Shown: in pieces, positions 47,701 to 57,500 of the stretch | Position numbering within the stretch: position 1 is the stretch's first letter | Layout: every line of letters starts with the position of its first letter | Origin: Asterochloris sp. CNOR1 | Lineage: Eukaryota > Chlorophyta > Trebouxiophyceae > Trebouxiales > Trebouxiaceae | Length of the DNA: 64,000 nucleotides | Direction of reading: 5' to 3' | NCBI GenBank assembly: GCA_963969365.1 | Contig: OZ017751.1 | Location: 2,542,001 to 2,606,000 of the forward strand | Notes under the pieces: model-generated | What the model saw: only the letters and a program-made list of their open reading frames with translations | Told to the model about the DNA's origin: nothing | Database searches by the model: none | Program-made: the position numbers and the translations under genes

Positions 47701-50700
47701 AGGCTAATGCCACCCTCCAGCAAGCCCTGCAGCGGCAGGATGAGGCAGCCAGGGCCTGGCGTACTGAGGCTGCACAGGCAGGGCAGCAGCAGCACACCAG
47801 GCTGGAAGCCCTACATGAGCAGCTGACTGCAGCCAACAGGGATCTACAGGCAGCTCATCAGTCTGAGCAAATGGCCAGGGGCGAGGTCAAGCAGCTGGCG
47901 GCTGCACTGGCTGCCACCCATGAGGAGCACCAGGTATGCATGAGCAGCTGGCAGCTGCACTAGCTGCTGCCAGGAGGAGCACCAGATATGCATGTTGTTA
48001 TGGGTACGGCTCATGGAGAGCAATCTGTATGCCTCCTGCCTTGGATGCTTCGGCTGAGGCTGCCAGGGGCAAGGAGGCCATCAACATATCTTACTTAACC
48101 TAGAGCTTGCCTCTGCTCACCCTAGACATGTTACTGTTAGTTGGCCCTGCTTGTCAGAACTGTCAGTTGGCCCTGCTTGTCACAACACCGTGGTGGAGGC
48201 GCCTGCTGCGCCTACTAATACAGCTTTGATGTCAAGCAGTGCAAGATCAGACCTGTACATGACTTAGTGCAGAAGGTCAAGAAGTGCAGGGCACTTTGTA
48301 GGGAAGCATGCACCTGTCAAGTTCAATCCTGTAGCTGTGCTGCAGAAGACCATGGAGTGCAAGCTAAAGTGGTATGAAGGGCACCTCAGGCGGGAGGAGG
48401 CTGCCAGGGAGGCTGCTGCAGACCAGCACCAGCAGCAGCTGCAGCAGGCTCAGGCTGCCAGGGATGAGCTGCAGAAGCAGCTGGCCCAGACTGAGGCGGA
48501 GTTCAGGCTGGCGTTGCAGGTAACAACAAATGGCAGCTAACAAAGCTTGGTGAGGTCTTCGGCTGAAGAGGATGACCCATGACATCCTCCCGGCAGGGAG
48601 AGTGCCGCATGCATGTGCTTGTTGGGGATGGTAGCACAGTTGATGTGCTGCCAGGGGGGTGCTGCAGGAGCGGCTAGCCCAGCCTGAGACCTACACTGGG
48701 CTGGGGCTGCACCGCGGCAAGCTGGGTGTGGAGATCTGTTGGCTGGAGGACTCACAGGCTGCAGATGGTGCATATCTGCTGAGCAGCAGCTGTCACTCTG
48801 CGCTTGCACCCCAACAGTGCTGCAGAGGGTGTCATATGTCAGGCCTATGTGGACCATGCACAGCCTGGGCTGCATGGTTCTAGACACGTCTGAGGAGCTG
48901 TGTCACCACAGGAGCTGATAGTGGACCAAGCGAGACCAAGCTGTCTGGTGTCTGCCCAGTCCTTCCCATGCCATGCAGGAGAGCAAGCGGCAAACGCACA
49001 ACCACCAGCATGAGGTGCAGCACCTGCAGGGCAACACTGCGGAGCTGCGGCAGACGCTCAAGGCTGCTGCCAGCAAGCACCAGGCAGGTGGATCACAGGC
49101 CTGCATATGAACAAGAGGAGGAGCTGCTGTCTGCCACAAAAACCAGCTGGGTGGAATACTGAGCGCATGGGTTGCATGTGGTGGGACATGCCCTTTCAAT
49201 GCATCTGCGGCGCACAGCAGGCCCCCGACACATGAACGAGCTGTCACATGTGTCAGTGCATGGCCAGCACGCCTGCAGCGGCTCACACAACCACTCAGAA
49301 GACCTGTAGGCAGCAACTTGGCCATCAGGCAGCCAAAGCATGCTTTAGACATCACATCTGAGCCGCAGAAGCAGGAAAGCCTGGCCTAGGAGCTGGCAGA
49401 AGCGTGCAGCCATGCTAGCCACAAGGATCAACTGAATGAAAACAATTACAACATACTGTGGCCTGCAGGAGCAGGAGATGATCTTCAGATTGAAGTACAA
49501 AGTGCAGCAGACTTCACACATCAACACAAACAGCAACCACAAGTGCTGAGGCCCTGCAGGGGGAGCAAAATGATCTGGAGTGCAGTGTGCAGCTGCAGTG
49601 CAATGGCAGCCAAGCAACCAGAGGTCTCATCCTGACAGCAGACTGGGGCCTGCAGGAACAGGAGAACTTGATTCGTGAGCTGACAGACGTGGTGCAGCGC
49701 CAGAAGGGCAGAGTTGCAGCCCTGCAGGCAGAGCGACTAGAGCTGCATTCCCAGCTGGCAGCCTACTGCCCAGCGGAGCAGGACAAGCTGCGGGGGGAGG
49801 TGGGCACACTACGTGAGCGAGTGGGGGAGATGGCCGCTCTCAAGGTGGGGTCACCCTTGACTCTGGAGGCTTTCTGTGGGTTTAGGCATCAAGGCACTTT
49901 GGCAGGCTGGGGCAGGTCCAGGGATGTCTGGCTGCATGGCGTGTTGCTGGTTGATTGGCAGTAGGGTCTGCCAGACTGTACACCCCACAAACCCTGCAGG
50001 AGTGCATTGGCTCAGTCTGTTTTAGCTGCTAGTCTTGGGCATTGTCAAAACATGCATATGCTGTGGCTGGTTGCCACCAGCAGGAGCTCACTGACGGCTG
50101 AGCAGCAGCAGACTGCCCTCCTGCAGCAGCAGCAGTCAGATGCATTGAGGGTCCTTGGGCAGGCAGGGACTAAGGTAACCGTTCACTGCCTGTACTGTGT
50201 TTGCACGATAACTGCACCTCAGCTGACACGGCAGCTGGACCACAGCTCAAGACCTGCGACCGGCATATGCTCATGCTTGCAGGAGCATCTCATGGCTGAG
50301 CAGCAGCGTAACGCCCAGCTGCAACAAGAGGTGCATGATCAGCAGGCCCGCCACCAGCAGGAGCTGCGGCAGGCGGCTGAGCAGGCGGAAGCAGCACAGA
50401 AGGCCATGCTGCAGCTGGAGCACGACTGCGAGGGGCGCTGCGCTGCGGCGGAGACTGCTGCCGGGAACTTGGAGGCCCAGGCTGACGAGCTGGAGCAGCA
50501 GCTGGAGGATGCAAGGGATGCTCTCAAGGTTGACATTACGCCACAGTCACCAACTCTGGGGGTTGCATGGATATCGTATGGGCACGGCCCTGCAGTTGCT
50601 TGAGGAAGGGCTGCTGCCTGTCGCCAGCAAGTTGTTGCTGTGCTTGTGGTTCCCGAAAGTTCGGATAACCCAGGCAATGCAAGCTTGACTCCATCTAGGT

Positions 50701-52866
50701 TACACTGTCATCAGTTGCTGCACAGGTCAAGGAGGTCATGGTGGATGATGCCCAGAGCACCATTGCCACTCTCAAGTCCCAGTTGGCAGCTTCCCAGGCA
50801 GAGGCAGCCAGCTGTGCCAAGAGCCTCGCGCAGGCTGAGGCCGACTGGCAGCAGCAGGAGCAGGACCTGATGCGCCAGCTGCAGAGCCTCAGGTCAGTGG
50901 CTGCCAGCAATGGTCTTCACATTGGCCATATGCGTGTGTGATGAGGCCCTTGTGGAGGTACCAGTGTTCCACAGCTCCATGACTGGTTCTCCAGTACTGT
51001 CATGCCCGTGCCCAGCCACTGAGGCGCTGCAACTTGGTCCAGCGACCTGCACTATGCTTCTGGTTTCCCTGCAGGCTGGAGGTGGAATCCCAAGAGGCCG
51101 CCCTGGAACAGCTTGAGCAATCAGCGCAGGAGGCTGCGCACAGGGGGCGGGAAGCTGAGCAGAGAGCCAAGGCCCTGCAAGACAGCCTGCAGGTGGGTCA
51201 CACTGCAGCAGTGTGCACGTCAGCGGTGCTGATGTGATGCACAAATGGTGCAGCCATCTTGAAAGGTCGCCAGCAGATGGGTCACCCCTCAAGAGCCATT
51301 CCTGGTTCATGACATGAGCATCAAACACGCCAGGATAGTGAACCTGCATGCAATGCATTGACGCACTGCCACTGCTGCTTGGTTACCCATGATGTGGAGG
51401 GTGCCACATTTGTGGCCCCGCACTACACACATTCAAGACGCACCTCCAAGTTACTGCAGTAGGAGGCTGGATGGAACGGACAAGATGTTCACTCTGAGAG
51501 AGGAAGAGTGGAAGCTCAACATTGCATCCCTTGCCCTCTGGAGGCCACCTGCCCAAGTCTGTGAGCAGCTGGCCCACGTCATGCTGCACACAGGCCTCAG
51601 CTCAGGAGCTGACACATGCAGTATGGCCCTGCTGCAGGAGTGAGACAACAGGCTCAGGGTTATTGCTATAGAATGCTGCCTGGTCAGAGCTCACTTGATG
51701 TTGGCACCTGCTCCTGCTGCAGGAAAGGTCCAGATGCTGGTGTATGGCATTGCGTTTCACAATACTGAGACTGAGATGAAGTGCAGCTCGAGTGCCTGGC
51801 CAGAGTCCAGCTTGAATGCAGCGCCTGCTCCTGTTGTAGGAAGGGACCACATTCTGGGGTACGCGAATGAGCTATTGATGTGAGCTGCAGATGCAGTGCT
51901 GCCTGCCATTGCTGCAGGAGAAGAAGAGGATGCTCGAGCAAATGAGCTACGGACTGAGTTCCGTGCACAGGCTGATATCGTCCATGTTGCACTTGTCGCA
52001 GGAAAAGGACAAGTTGCTCAAGTATGTGAGTGAGGAGGTCGATCGCGTGAAGGGGCTGTTTGAGCAGAAGGAGGTGCGCCTGACGGGGGAGCGGGACGCA
52101 GCCAAGCAGGCCGCCCAGCAGCTGGCCACAGAGCGGGGGCAGCTGGAGGGGAGGCTGAGGGAGCTGGAGCCGCAGCTGGTGGACCTGCCAGCACAGCTTG
52201 AGGTGCTGACAGCCCTGCTGCTTGGGCTGATCTGCACAGGGGCTGCATAAATGCCGCCCTACACAGCTTGACAGGCACATTTGTTGGCGTGGAGGAGGCC
52301 TGCTGGCCCAGCTGGGCCGGAGAACAGCTGCCTGAGCGATGCGCAGCTGTTGGCTGCCGAGGAGTCACAGGGGGAAGCAGTGCTGTGGACGCTGACTCAG
52401 GTCTTCCGACCTGTTGCATGCAGGCTGAGCGTGCCAGGGCTGGTGCTGCCGAGCGAAGCGAAGCTCATGCCAGGGCCAAGGCTGAAAAGGCCAGCGCTAG
52501 GGTGAAGCAGGTCAGCAATGCAGCAGGCAGGATCAAGGCATTGTCAGCCTGATCAAAGAGCTGCAGCCATAAGAGGTTCAAGCATGGCTGTCTGCACCTC
52601 AGACTGCTTTGCTGCAGAGGGTTGAATGGATGTGTTGGTCTGATGAGCAAGGGGGAGCTATGATCAGAATTGCCAGGTGTTGATGGACATTGCAGCCTGC
52701 CAGCAAGCTTGCCACTGGGCAATGCCCAGAACTCAAAGACCACTGCATCCTGCCGCAGGTGGAGGATGAGATGCGGGAGCTGCTGCACACCCTGGAGCGC
52801 CAGAAGGCAGCCTCTGCAGCAAAGATGAAGCAACTTGCAACGGTGCTGCAGGACATGCACTCCTGA
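44750..52866 (+). CDS. VFL1: VFL1/LRRCC1-like centriolar leucine-rich repeat coiled-coil protein
   Basis: Fifteen exons: 44750-45022, 45100-45968, 46336-46468, 46814-46909, 47170-47397, 47679-47933, 48346-48519, 48979-49083, 49656-49844, 50283-50528, 50726-50892, 51075-51192, 52002-52202, 52424-52510, 52759-52866; sum 3249 nt (1082 residues). The first about 200 residues are SDS22-type leucine-rich repeats (LTELNLSSNNLVSLQGLQSL, LVHLDVRHNFLQRLQDL) closed by a FLDG-type cap. A Gln/Ala-rich linker follows, then about 700 residues of coiled coil, ending VEDEMRELLHTLERQKAAS. This order and length match human LRRCC1 and Chlamydomonas VFL1, which mark one side of the centriole or basal body lumen and set flagellar number and orientation. 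Introns 2, 3 and 8 start GCAAGC, GCAAGG and GCAGGT. The donor at 47398 (GTCCGA) is weak. Other LRR coiled-coil proteins are possible. Confidence 0.8.
46567..46603 (+). repeat. Pseudo-exon: copy of VFL1-like exon 3 end plus GC donor
   Basis: GCTGCAGATGCGCGGGCAAG at 46580 repeats GCTGCAGATGCACAGGCAAG at 46455, about 125 bp upstream, including the GC-type donor GCAAG. Confidence 0.75.
47942..47995 (+). repeat. Direct duplicate of VFL1-like exon 6 end with mutated donor
   Basis: GCAGCTGGCAGCTGCACTAG...GAGGAGCACCAGATATGCATG immediately follows the functional GCAGCTGGCGGCTGCACTGG...GAGCACCAGGTATGCATG (47892-47942). In the copy the donor GT has become AT and the frame contains a stop (TAG at about 47962). 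Confidence 0.9.
49360..49610 (+). repeat. Array of three decayed copies of VFL1-like exon 9 start plus acceptor
   Basis: Copies begin at about 49369, 49469 and 49560, before the functional exon at 49656; steps are 100, 91 and 96 bp. The middle copy (CCTGCAGGAGCAGGAGATGA) is closest to the functional CCTGCAGGAACAGGAGAACT. Confidence 0.85.
50083..50172 (+). repeat. Pseudo-exon: copy of VFL1-like exon 10 start
   Basis: CAGGAGCTCACTGACGGCTGAGCAGCAGCA resembles the functional start CAGGAGCATCTCATGGCTGAGCAGCAGCG (50280), about 195 bp downstream. The copy has a TGA in the frame used by exon 10. Confidence 0.75.
51630..51962 (+). repeat. Array of four decayed copies of VFL1-like exon 13 start plus acceptor
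   Basis: Copies start near 51638, 51723, 51840 and 51918; the functional exon is taken as 52002. Steps are 85, 117, 78 and 84 bp. The 51918 copy (GAGAAGAAGAGGATGCTCGA) stays open and in frame into the functional GAAAAGGACAAGTTGCTCAA, so it could also serve as the exon start, adding 28 codons. Confidence 0.82.
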
Positions 52867-52978
52867 CTGCTCTCCTGGCTTTGACACCCGCCAGGCCTGC
52901 CCAACAAACACGTGGCTGCCCCTGATGCCAGTCTGTTGCTTCGCTTATGCCAATCATTGAGGTTGCCACTCCTACTGA

Positions 52979-53918
52979 TTGATGGGTTCATTGACAGGTT
53001 TCGGTCTGGAGTGTTTAACATGCACAACTAGATTTAGTCATCAGGCGTGTGACAGGGATCCTCCTTATACACGCACAGTCGAGCCGTTCACAACTATGCA
53101 CGGTCCTCCTTTGTTCCATGTTCAGGCAGACCGCCATGATGGCCCCGAGCAGGAAGCAGCGTACAATCACATTATAGCTGCCACCTCATATGCTGCAATA
53201 GGCTTCATGCCGTCCCTGGAGAGCATGAACAGTGCCCCTGCGGCTCTGTCCAGCAGTTATCTGTGCAGGGAGTTCAGCATGGGATTGAGGGGGGAGATTG
53301 GCTCGAATGATACTGACGTGATGCTGCAGCTCCAGGGGTCAGTTGTCGATTCTGTCATGCAGGCTCTGCGCTGCTCTGCGTGCATGTCACAGCCAACTGC
53401 CCCGCCACCATTCACTTTGTCATTCAGGCAGTTTAGGCGGCAGGGGTTGTTGGTAAGCAATAAGCTTGAAGTTCTTGCCTGCAGGAGTATGCCAGTGAAA
53501 TTAGCTGGCATGTCTGCCACCCGCATGGACTTGGATGGGCTCCTGATGGATGCTGTGGGCCAGCGGGATTCTTCTTACCCCCACAGCCAGCCAGGCCCCC
53601 GTGGCAAAGCAGAGAGGCGTTGCTCCAGGTGTGGCGCATCCTCAGCTGAGACGCCAAGGTCAGGTGTTGCAACGTGGCATGACTCCTGCTGTGTGAGGGT
53701 ATATGGTCTGCAAGGGAGTGCTCAATGCAATCATCGTGTTGCACTTTGCTGCAGGTTCCGCAGCGGACCGGACGGGTAACCCCTCTGCAATGGGGGTGAC
53801 GCAAGTATGGACAGACACAGTGGCTGTCTGTGGCCATCTCTTGATGAACGTCACCATCCTGTTGCAGGTTTGTGGGTTGCAGTGGCGCTCAAAGCAGAAG
53901 CTCAAAAAAAAGCACTAG
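52979..53918 (+). CDS. Unknown ORF, possible gene fragment
   Basis: An open frame of about 266 codons (52979-53779) begins 113 bp after the VFL1-like stop. It contains SYAAIGFMPSLESMNSAPAA, KLAGMSATRMDLDGLLMDAV and a CSRCGASS motif that could be half of a zinc site. A split version fits too: donor at about 53658, a short exon at about 53757-53776 and a Lys-rich end before 53918. The C-terminal CxxC followed by CGLQW in another frame recalls the end of Mediator subunit 16, but the phases do not join and no upstream part exists here. It may be a short unknown gene, a relic or a chance ORF. I do not assign a function. Confidence 0.3.
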
Positions 53919-54544
53919 CAGGAGGGTGAGCATATCATTTGGCATGTCTAAACTAACAGGACATAGTCAAGACTCAGGAGCCATCACATGCTGCCTGCTT
54001 GCAGAAAGGAACAGATGTGCCTGTATCACTGACAATCAAGGGTATGCCTAGCGCTGTTGCCTGCTGTCAGCATGGCGTTCTGTCATTGACATCCCCATCT
54101 TGTACAGTGCCGCTGACACATGCAGTGGACTTAGTGACAATTCTTGAGACATGGGCAACAGCAGACTCTCGTAAGCAGGTACCCTGCTCATTGACTTGTT
54201 GTTGTCAAAAATAAGCACACCCGTGACCGTTGTAATCCCATTGCTTCAGGGATGATGTCAACAAGCCAGACAGCAGCATGTAGACTGGCCCTTGTTTCCT
54301 CTGGCGGGCAAAGCCCAGTTTTGCTTTTGTCAGCACCTTCAGTGGCATAGCAGCCCAACAAGCAGCCCACTTGCACACATGGTAGTGCTCAGCATGCATT
54401 GAATCAAATAAACAAAATATCGAACAGAGTGCATTCATGCAATAGACGAGGCTTCATGCATCATGCATGCAAATATTCATACTTACAAGACAAGCTTGCA
54501 TGTCTGATAGACTGTCTACCTGGGACTGAATGTGTGTTTTATAC
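53919..54544. other. Convergent intergenic region, A/T-richer than average
   Basis: This precedes the 3' end of the minus-strand PIN gene. No coding signature is seen. The stretch 54400-54545 is noticeably A/T-rich, as expected of 3' UTR. Confidence 0.45.
54483..54487 (-). terminator. Putative polyadenylation signal TGTAA
   Basis: TTACA on the plus strand is TGTAA on the minus strand, 58 nt past the stop of the PIN-domain gene ending at 54545, in A/T-rich sequence. This is the usual chlorophyte signal and position. Confidence 0.5.
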
Positions 54545-57500
54545 TCAAGGCAACTTTTTAGCCCACTGCAGAACGCGCCCTGATGTGCTGTGCCTCGCCA
54601 ATCCCCAATTGGCAAGCTGGGACTGTGCTGCCGTTATAACAGATTCAGAGGGCAGGACTGTTTCAGACAGGACAGCCTGCAGTCGGTCCACCAAAACATG
54701 TGCACTCTCTGCTTGCTGGGCTGAGGTCAACTCCTTCCCCACCAGCTGTAGGGCATGCTGTGATTTGGCCAGCTCTTCTGTGAGTGCCGTGGCTAGCTGA
54801 ACAGCGCCATCAAGTTGGTTTTGCAAGCTGCGGCCAGCTCTGGTGCCCAGCCCTGCAGCACACCAGTGCCCACTCAGCACAGCACAGCAAAATTCTGCCC
54901 CTTATACAAACTTTGCTGAGAATTGCCAGAGACAGGGCTTCTAGGGTTGGCAGAGGAAAGCATTGACAGGCACTTGATCCCTCAACAGAGCACCTCTTCT
55001 GGCTACAGCTGAGCTGCCCGGCGGCATCCATTGCCAGGCCCTGTGCCTGTCTGCTCCAGGCAGTGATCAAAACCCTGTGCTGGCGCATCAGCTGAGGAGG
55101 ACTAAGAAGTGAGCGGCATTGGCCAGGCTTGCCTGTCAGTGCTGCGCTCAGCAGCACGCCGCGCAGCACACTTGCTGTCAGCGGCACCTTGCTCCGCTCC
55201 ATTGTGCTAAGAGCACTATCAAACCTGTCCAGGTCTGCCATCCTGATGCTGGGCAGCCTGCAGGTGCATGGGAATCCAGTGCTCAGCTGGAGGTGGGAGC
55301 CTGCCTTTGCACATCAAGGGTGGTCAGCCGTGATGCTGGGGAGCCTCCCAAAATCTCCCCAAAACACTGAGTCATCAGGAGCCTGCAGGTAGACTAGCCC
55401 TGGCTCACCCGTGACTCTTGGCCAGCTGCAGCTGGGCATTGTCATTGGACAGCAGCAGGACCGGCCACTGCTTCTCATCTGCCCCCTGTGCTGCCTGCTT
55501 CCCATGCGCTGGTGCAGGGGCGCCCTCTGCAGGCACTCCTTCGACTGCCACATTTGGCGCTGCTGCAGATGCATCCCCATGCTGGGCAGGCAGTGGGAGC
55601 CGCTTGGCAGCCGCTGCCTGATGAGCCACTGGCCTGCTGGCCTGCTGGGCTGAGCCTGCCTGGGGCAGCGGGGCCGCTGCCTGCTGCCCTGTCCGGCTTG
55701 CAGCCCGCAGGGGTGGGGCTGACTGCGAGGCGGAGTCTGAGCCCAGGCCTGACTGCCCCTCGCTCTCTTGCTGCTGCTGCTGCTGCTGCAGGCCACCAGC
55801 TTGCTGGGGGCTGCTGCCTAGCGCCACCTGTGAGAAGTTATTCAGGCTCAGACCCTGCTGCTGCTGCAGGCTGGAGGCGCTTTGCAGCGCCTCCTGTGCA
55901 GCATGGGAGTCGGCTTCTGATGCAGCAGCAGATTCTGGCCCGAGGCAATTCTGCTGGATCTGGTTGGGCCCCCGCTCTGTAGAGACCTTGGCTGCACTGT
56001 TCACCTCTGCTCCTGCTTCTGCGTCTGTAGCCAGAGCTTTCTGCCGCCCTGCCGCGCTGGTGGCCATTGGTGTTTCGTCAGGCCGCTGAGATATCTGGCC
56101 ATGCGAAGCGCCGTGCTGTGTAGTGGAGGCCACAGATAGGTGGAGGTTGGCTGTGTTGCCCTCTGAGCCCTCATCGCCGATGATTCTGTCGCCACTGCCA
56201 CACGGACGTTGCTCAGCGCTTGCTGCAGCAGCAGCAGAGCCTGCCAGTGCAGGTGCCAGGCTGCCAGCCACCGCTGCAGCAGGCTGCTTGGGTGCATCGC
56301 CCGATTCTGCAACCTCTGGCCCTGTTTCTTGATGACCACACTCAAGGTGCCCCTGTCGGGTCTGTGCAGTTGGCTGGTCAGGCAGAGTTGCCTGCCCTGC
56401 ACCCAGCTCCTGCCCAGGCAAGGCAGCCTGCTGCAGGGACTCTGCTGGCAGGGTAGTTGGAGTACTCCTCCCTGCCCCCCGACCCTGCCCGCGCACTGCA
56501 GCATCCGGTGGGGACAGGGCAGTTGGCGCCTGCCCTACACCTGGCATGCCAGAGAGGCCAGCCTGCTGCTGCACGGCAGGTGGCGCCAGCACAGCGGCTT
56601 GCTGCATGGGCAAAGCAGGCGCAGCCTGGGGCTCCTGCCCTGCCGGCATATCCTTCTGGCCAGGGTCACAGGAGCGTTCCTGCACCTGTCCCAGCACCTG
56701 CTCGAGCGGCGCAGCCTGCTGGCCAGGTGCAGCAGGGGACTCCTGCCCTGCTCCCAACATCTCCTGCTGGAAGAAAAGCGCCACCTCCACAATCTTGGCG
56801 TCCACTCGCTGCCCCTTGTCCCGCAGGAGTGAGCTGCCACTGCCCGCCACTGCCGCATCGTGCTCCACAACAAGGCCCTCGCCCTCATGCGCCCCGAGAA
56901 CGGTCAGGATGTCCAACCCTGCAGGCAGTTGTGCAGGCTCAGCCATGCGTCGATGACAGTTGGGGTGTGGCATCCCCAGGCTGCGACTAGGCAGAGTCAG
57001 CCCTTGCCTCTCAACTGTGTAGCTGAACAGGTGCGGCATGGGTTCTGGACTGCAGATGGATGGCGAGCGGTGGCCTTGCTGCTGCTGAATGCCTGTCCAG
57101 TGACTCAGCCATACAGATGTCACGCAATCACTTCTGGGGCCACACAGGCAGCCACAAAATGTATTTCCTTCTGCCCTGAAATCAGTGAGCAGCAACATCC
57201 CAAACAACGGGATGCAGGCAAAGCCCTTGCGTGTGCAGCCCATCTGGTGGCCAGGCCCTAACCAGAAATCTGCAGCTCCACACCATCACATGACAGCAGG
57301 TGCATGACAAGCTGTAGGCACAGTCTGCCCTTCTGACGGCCAGGGTTTGCAATAGGACCAGCTGCCTTCATCTGGCCCCATGCAAGCAGGTGCGGGCAGC
57401 CCACCTGGCGGCCCCAAGGCGTCCAGGCCCCGCCCCAGGAACTTGCGGATGGCAGGCCCGGAGGCTGGCTCGTTCTTGAGCCCGTCCAGCTGCTTTGCCA

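Noticed and set aside
53580-53900. Mediator subunit 16 C-terminal zinc module
   Set aside because: CSRCG and CGLQW cannot be brought into one frame with the visible splice sites, and the expected large WD40 part is absent upstream.
55760-55795. Run of CTG repeats as a possible disease-like microsatellite
   Set aside because: It lies inside the open frame of the PIN gene's long exon and simply encodes a short Gln run, in keeping with the low-complexity region.
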